A DNA stretch of 5,679 nucleotides from Legionella genomosp. 1 (GTDB lineage: Bacteria; Pseudomonadota; Gammaproteobacteria; Legionellales; Legionellaceae), in NCBI GenBank assembly GCA_945901965.1, contig CAMDMN010000157.1:1-5679 (forward strand). The letters are read 5' to 3'. The position numbers and the translations under genes are program-made. Positions within the stretch are counted from its first letter, which is position 1; each line of letters begins with the position of its first letter. This document shows positions 4,703-5,679 of this stretch, one piece after another. Below the pieces are notes generated by a model. It did no database searches. It was given only the letters and a program-made list of their open reading frames with translations, and was not told where the DNA came from.

Positions 4703-5679
4703 GTAAGACTTCCATGACAACTTTTATATTTTTTACCAGAGCCACAAGGACAAACATCATTTCGGCCAATTTTCTTTTCGTTTCGTTTAAAAGTAGTTGG
4801 CATTTTCTCATCAGCTTGATTTTGTAGGCTATCATCAGCATGAATATATTGCATATTTTTCACAAGATCTGCTCGTCTTAAATCTTCAACAGCATTAACA
4901 TCTTCTTCATTTCTAATCTCAACGGTAACAAGCATCCTAATAATGTCATATTTTAAATTATCTAACATTGATGAAAATAGAGTAAACGCTTCACGTTTAT
5001 ATTCCTGCTTAGGATCTTTTTGCGCATAACCACGTAAATGAATACCTTGGCGTAGATGATCCATCGCGGCCAAATGCTCGCGCCAATGATTATCCATAGT
5101 TTGTAAAATCACGGATTTTTCAAATTGCGCTAAAATTTCACGCCCAATTTCCTGTTCTTTTTGTTTGTATAAGGTATTAGAAAGCTCCAATACCCTTTCT
5201 TTTATTTCTGTTGATTGGATAGAATGATCTTCATCAACCCATTTTTTTAAATTAGCCTTTATTTTAAAATCATCTGCTAGTAGCTCTATAAGGGCTTCTA
5301 AATTCCATTGATCTTCAAGGCTTTCTGGTGGAATATAATTATCGATTAAACCGGTAATTACTGATTCACGCATACCATTTACAGCTTCTATAGGATCAAC
5401 CATTTCCATAATTAAAGCGCGCTGTGAATAAATAACTTTACGTTGATCATTAGCTACGTTGTCATATTCAAGCAATTGCTTACGCACGTCAAAATTATGC
5501 CCTTCTAATTTACGTTGTGCATTCTCTATAGCCTTTGTAACCAAGTTATGCTCAATTGGCTCGCCTGGCTTCATCCCAAGGCGTCGCATCAACATGGCGA
5601 CACGCTCCGATGCAAAAATTCGCATTAAAGAATCTTCAAGGGATAAATAAAACCGAGTAGAACCTGAGTCACCTTGACG
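4699..5679 (-). CDS. secA: Preprotein translocase ATPase SecA, C-terminal part (runs off right edge)
   Basis: SecA is the ATPase that drives unfolded preproteins through the SecYEG channel. The 326 codons here cover roughly the last third of the usual 900 or so residues. The fragment begins in RQGDSGSTRFYLSLEDSLMR, the end of nucleotide-binding domain 2 (the arginine-finger motif). Next is the helical scaffold start NAQRKLEGHNFDVRKQLLEY, then the helical wing region. The two-helix-finger segment QTMDNHWREHLAAMDHLRQG, with HLRGYAQKDPKQEYKREAF, follows. A variable linker leads to the C-terminal zinc motif CPCGSGKKYKSCHG (three Cys and one His), which binds SecB and phospholipids in E. coli. An ATG at 5625 is internal (MRIFAS), not the start. 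The stop TGA (4701-4699) overlaps the mutT GTG. Confidence 0.98.
   Translation of the reverse strand, partial: RQGDSGSTRFYLSLEDSLMRIFASERVAMLMRRLGMKPGEPIEHNLVTKAIENAQRKLEGHNFDVRKQLLEYDNVANDQRKVIYSQRALIMEMVDPIEAVNGMRESVITGLIDNYIPPESLEDQWNLEALIELLADDFKIKANLKKWVDEDHSIQSTEIKERVLELSNTLYKQKEQEIGREILAQFEKSVILQTMDNHWREHLAAMDHLRQGIHLRGYAQKDPKQEYKREAFTLFSSMLDNLKYDIIRMLVTVEIRNEEDVNAVEDLRRADLVKNMQYIHADDSLQNQADEKMPTTFKRNEKKIGRNDVCPCGSGKKYKSCHGSLT
4709..4713 (-). promoter_or_regulatory. Ribosome binding site deciding the mutT start
   Basis: GGAAG on the minus strand inside the last codons of secA, six bases before GTG 4702. No comparable site precedes the alternative TTG at 4720. Confidence 0.65.

Noticed and set aside
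5459..5650. Plus-strand open frame near the right edge
   Set aside because: Antisense to highly conserved secA sequence, with no supporting features.

Overview
The window is chromosomal housekeeping DNA from an AT-rich gammaproteobacterium. DnaB, Alr, ZapD, MutT and SecA all read as gammaproteobacterial proteins. The low GC content, a bacterial phosphatidylethanolamine N-methyltransferase, and an abundant-type palindromic repeat suggest a Legionella/Legionellales-like, possibly host-associated organism. That placement is inference from sequence recall; no search was run.

Layout. On the minus strand, at the left edge, lies the N-terminal half of alanine racemase (alr), 28 bases downstream of dnaB (replicative helicase). 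This dnaB-alr order is the one seen in E. coli. Right of dnaB is a gap of about 260-285 bases. It holds a small dyad next to dnaB, a 20-bp tandem repeat (three copies plus a partial one), and a perfect 29-bp inverted repeat with a 26-base loop. Next, still on the minus strand, come a secreted DUF2147 protein and a Rhodobacter-type phospholipid N-methyltransferase (pmtA-like). A 230-bp divergent intergenic region with a perfect 16-bp palindrome follows. Then comes zapD (FtsZ-associated division protein) on the plus strand, ending 2 bases from the end of the convergent mutT. mutT is overlapped by the 3' end of secA, which runs off the right edge.

The secA-mutT pair facing zapD is the E. coli arrangement (secA-mutT facing yacG-zapD-coaE), but here yacG is absent and coaE is not next to zapD. 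The two small accessory genes, DUF2147 and pmtA-like, sit between two ancient housekeeping clusters (dnaB-alr and secA-mutT/zapD).

The main surprises concern start codons and repeats. The conserved N-terminus of ZapD is present but has no ATG, GTG or TTG; the only start giving family-length protein is ATT. MutT most likely starts at a GTG that overlaps the secA stop in a GTGA junction. The palindromic repeat is fused to a tandem array. I found no new defence, toxin or mobile system; the window is mostly ordinary core genome.
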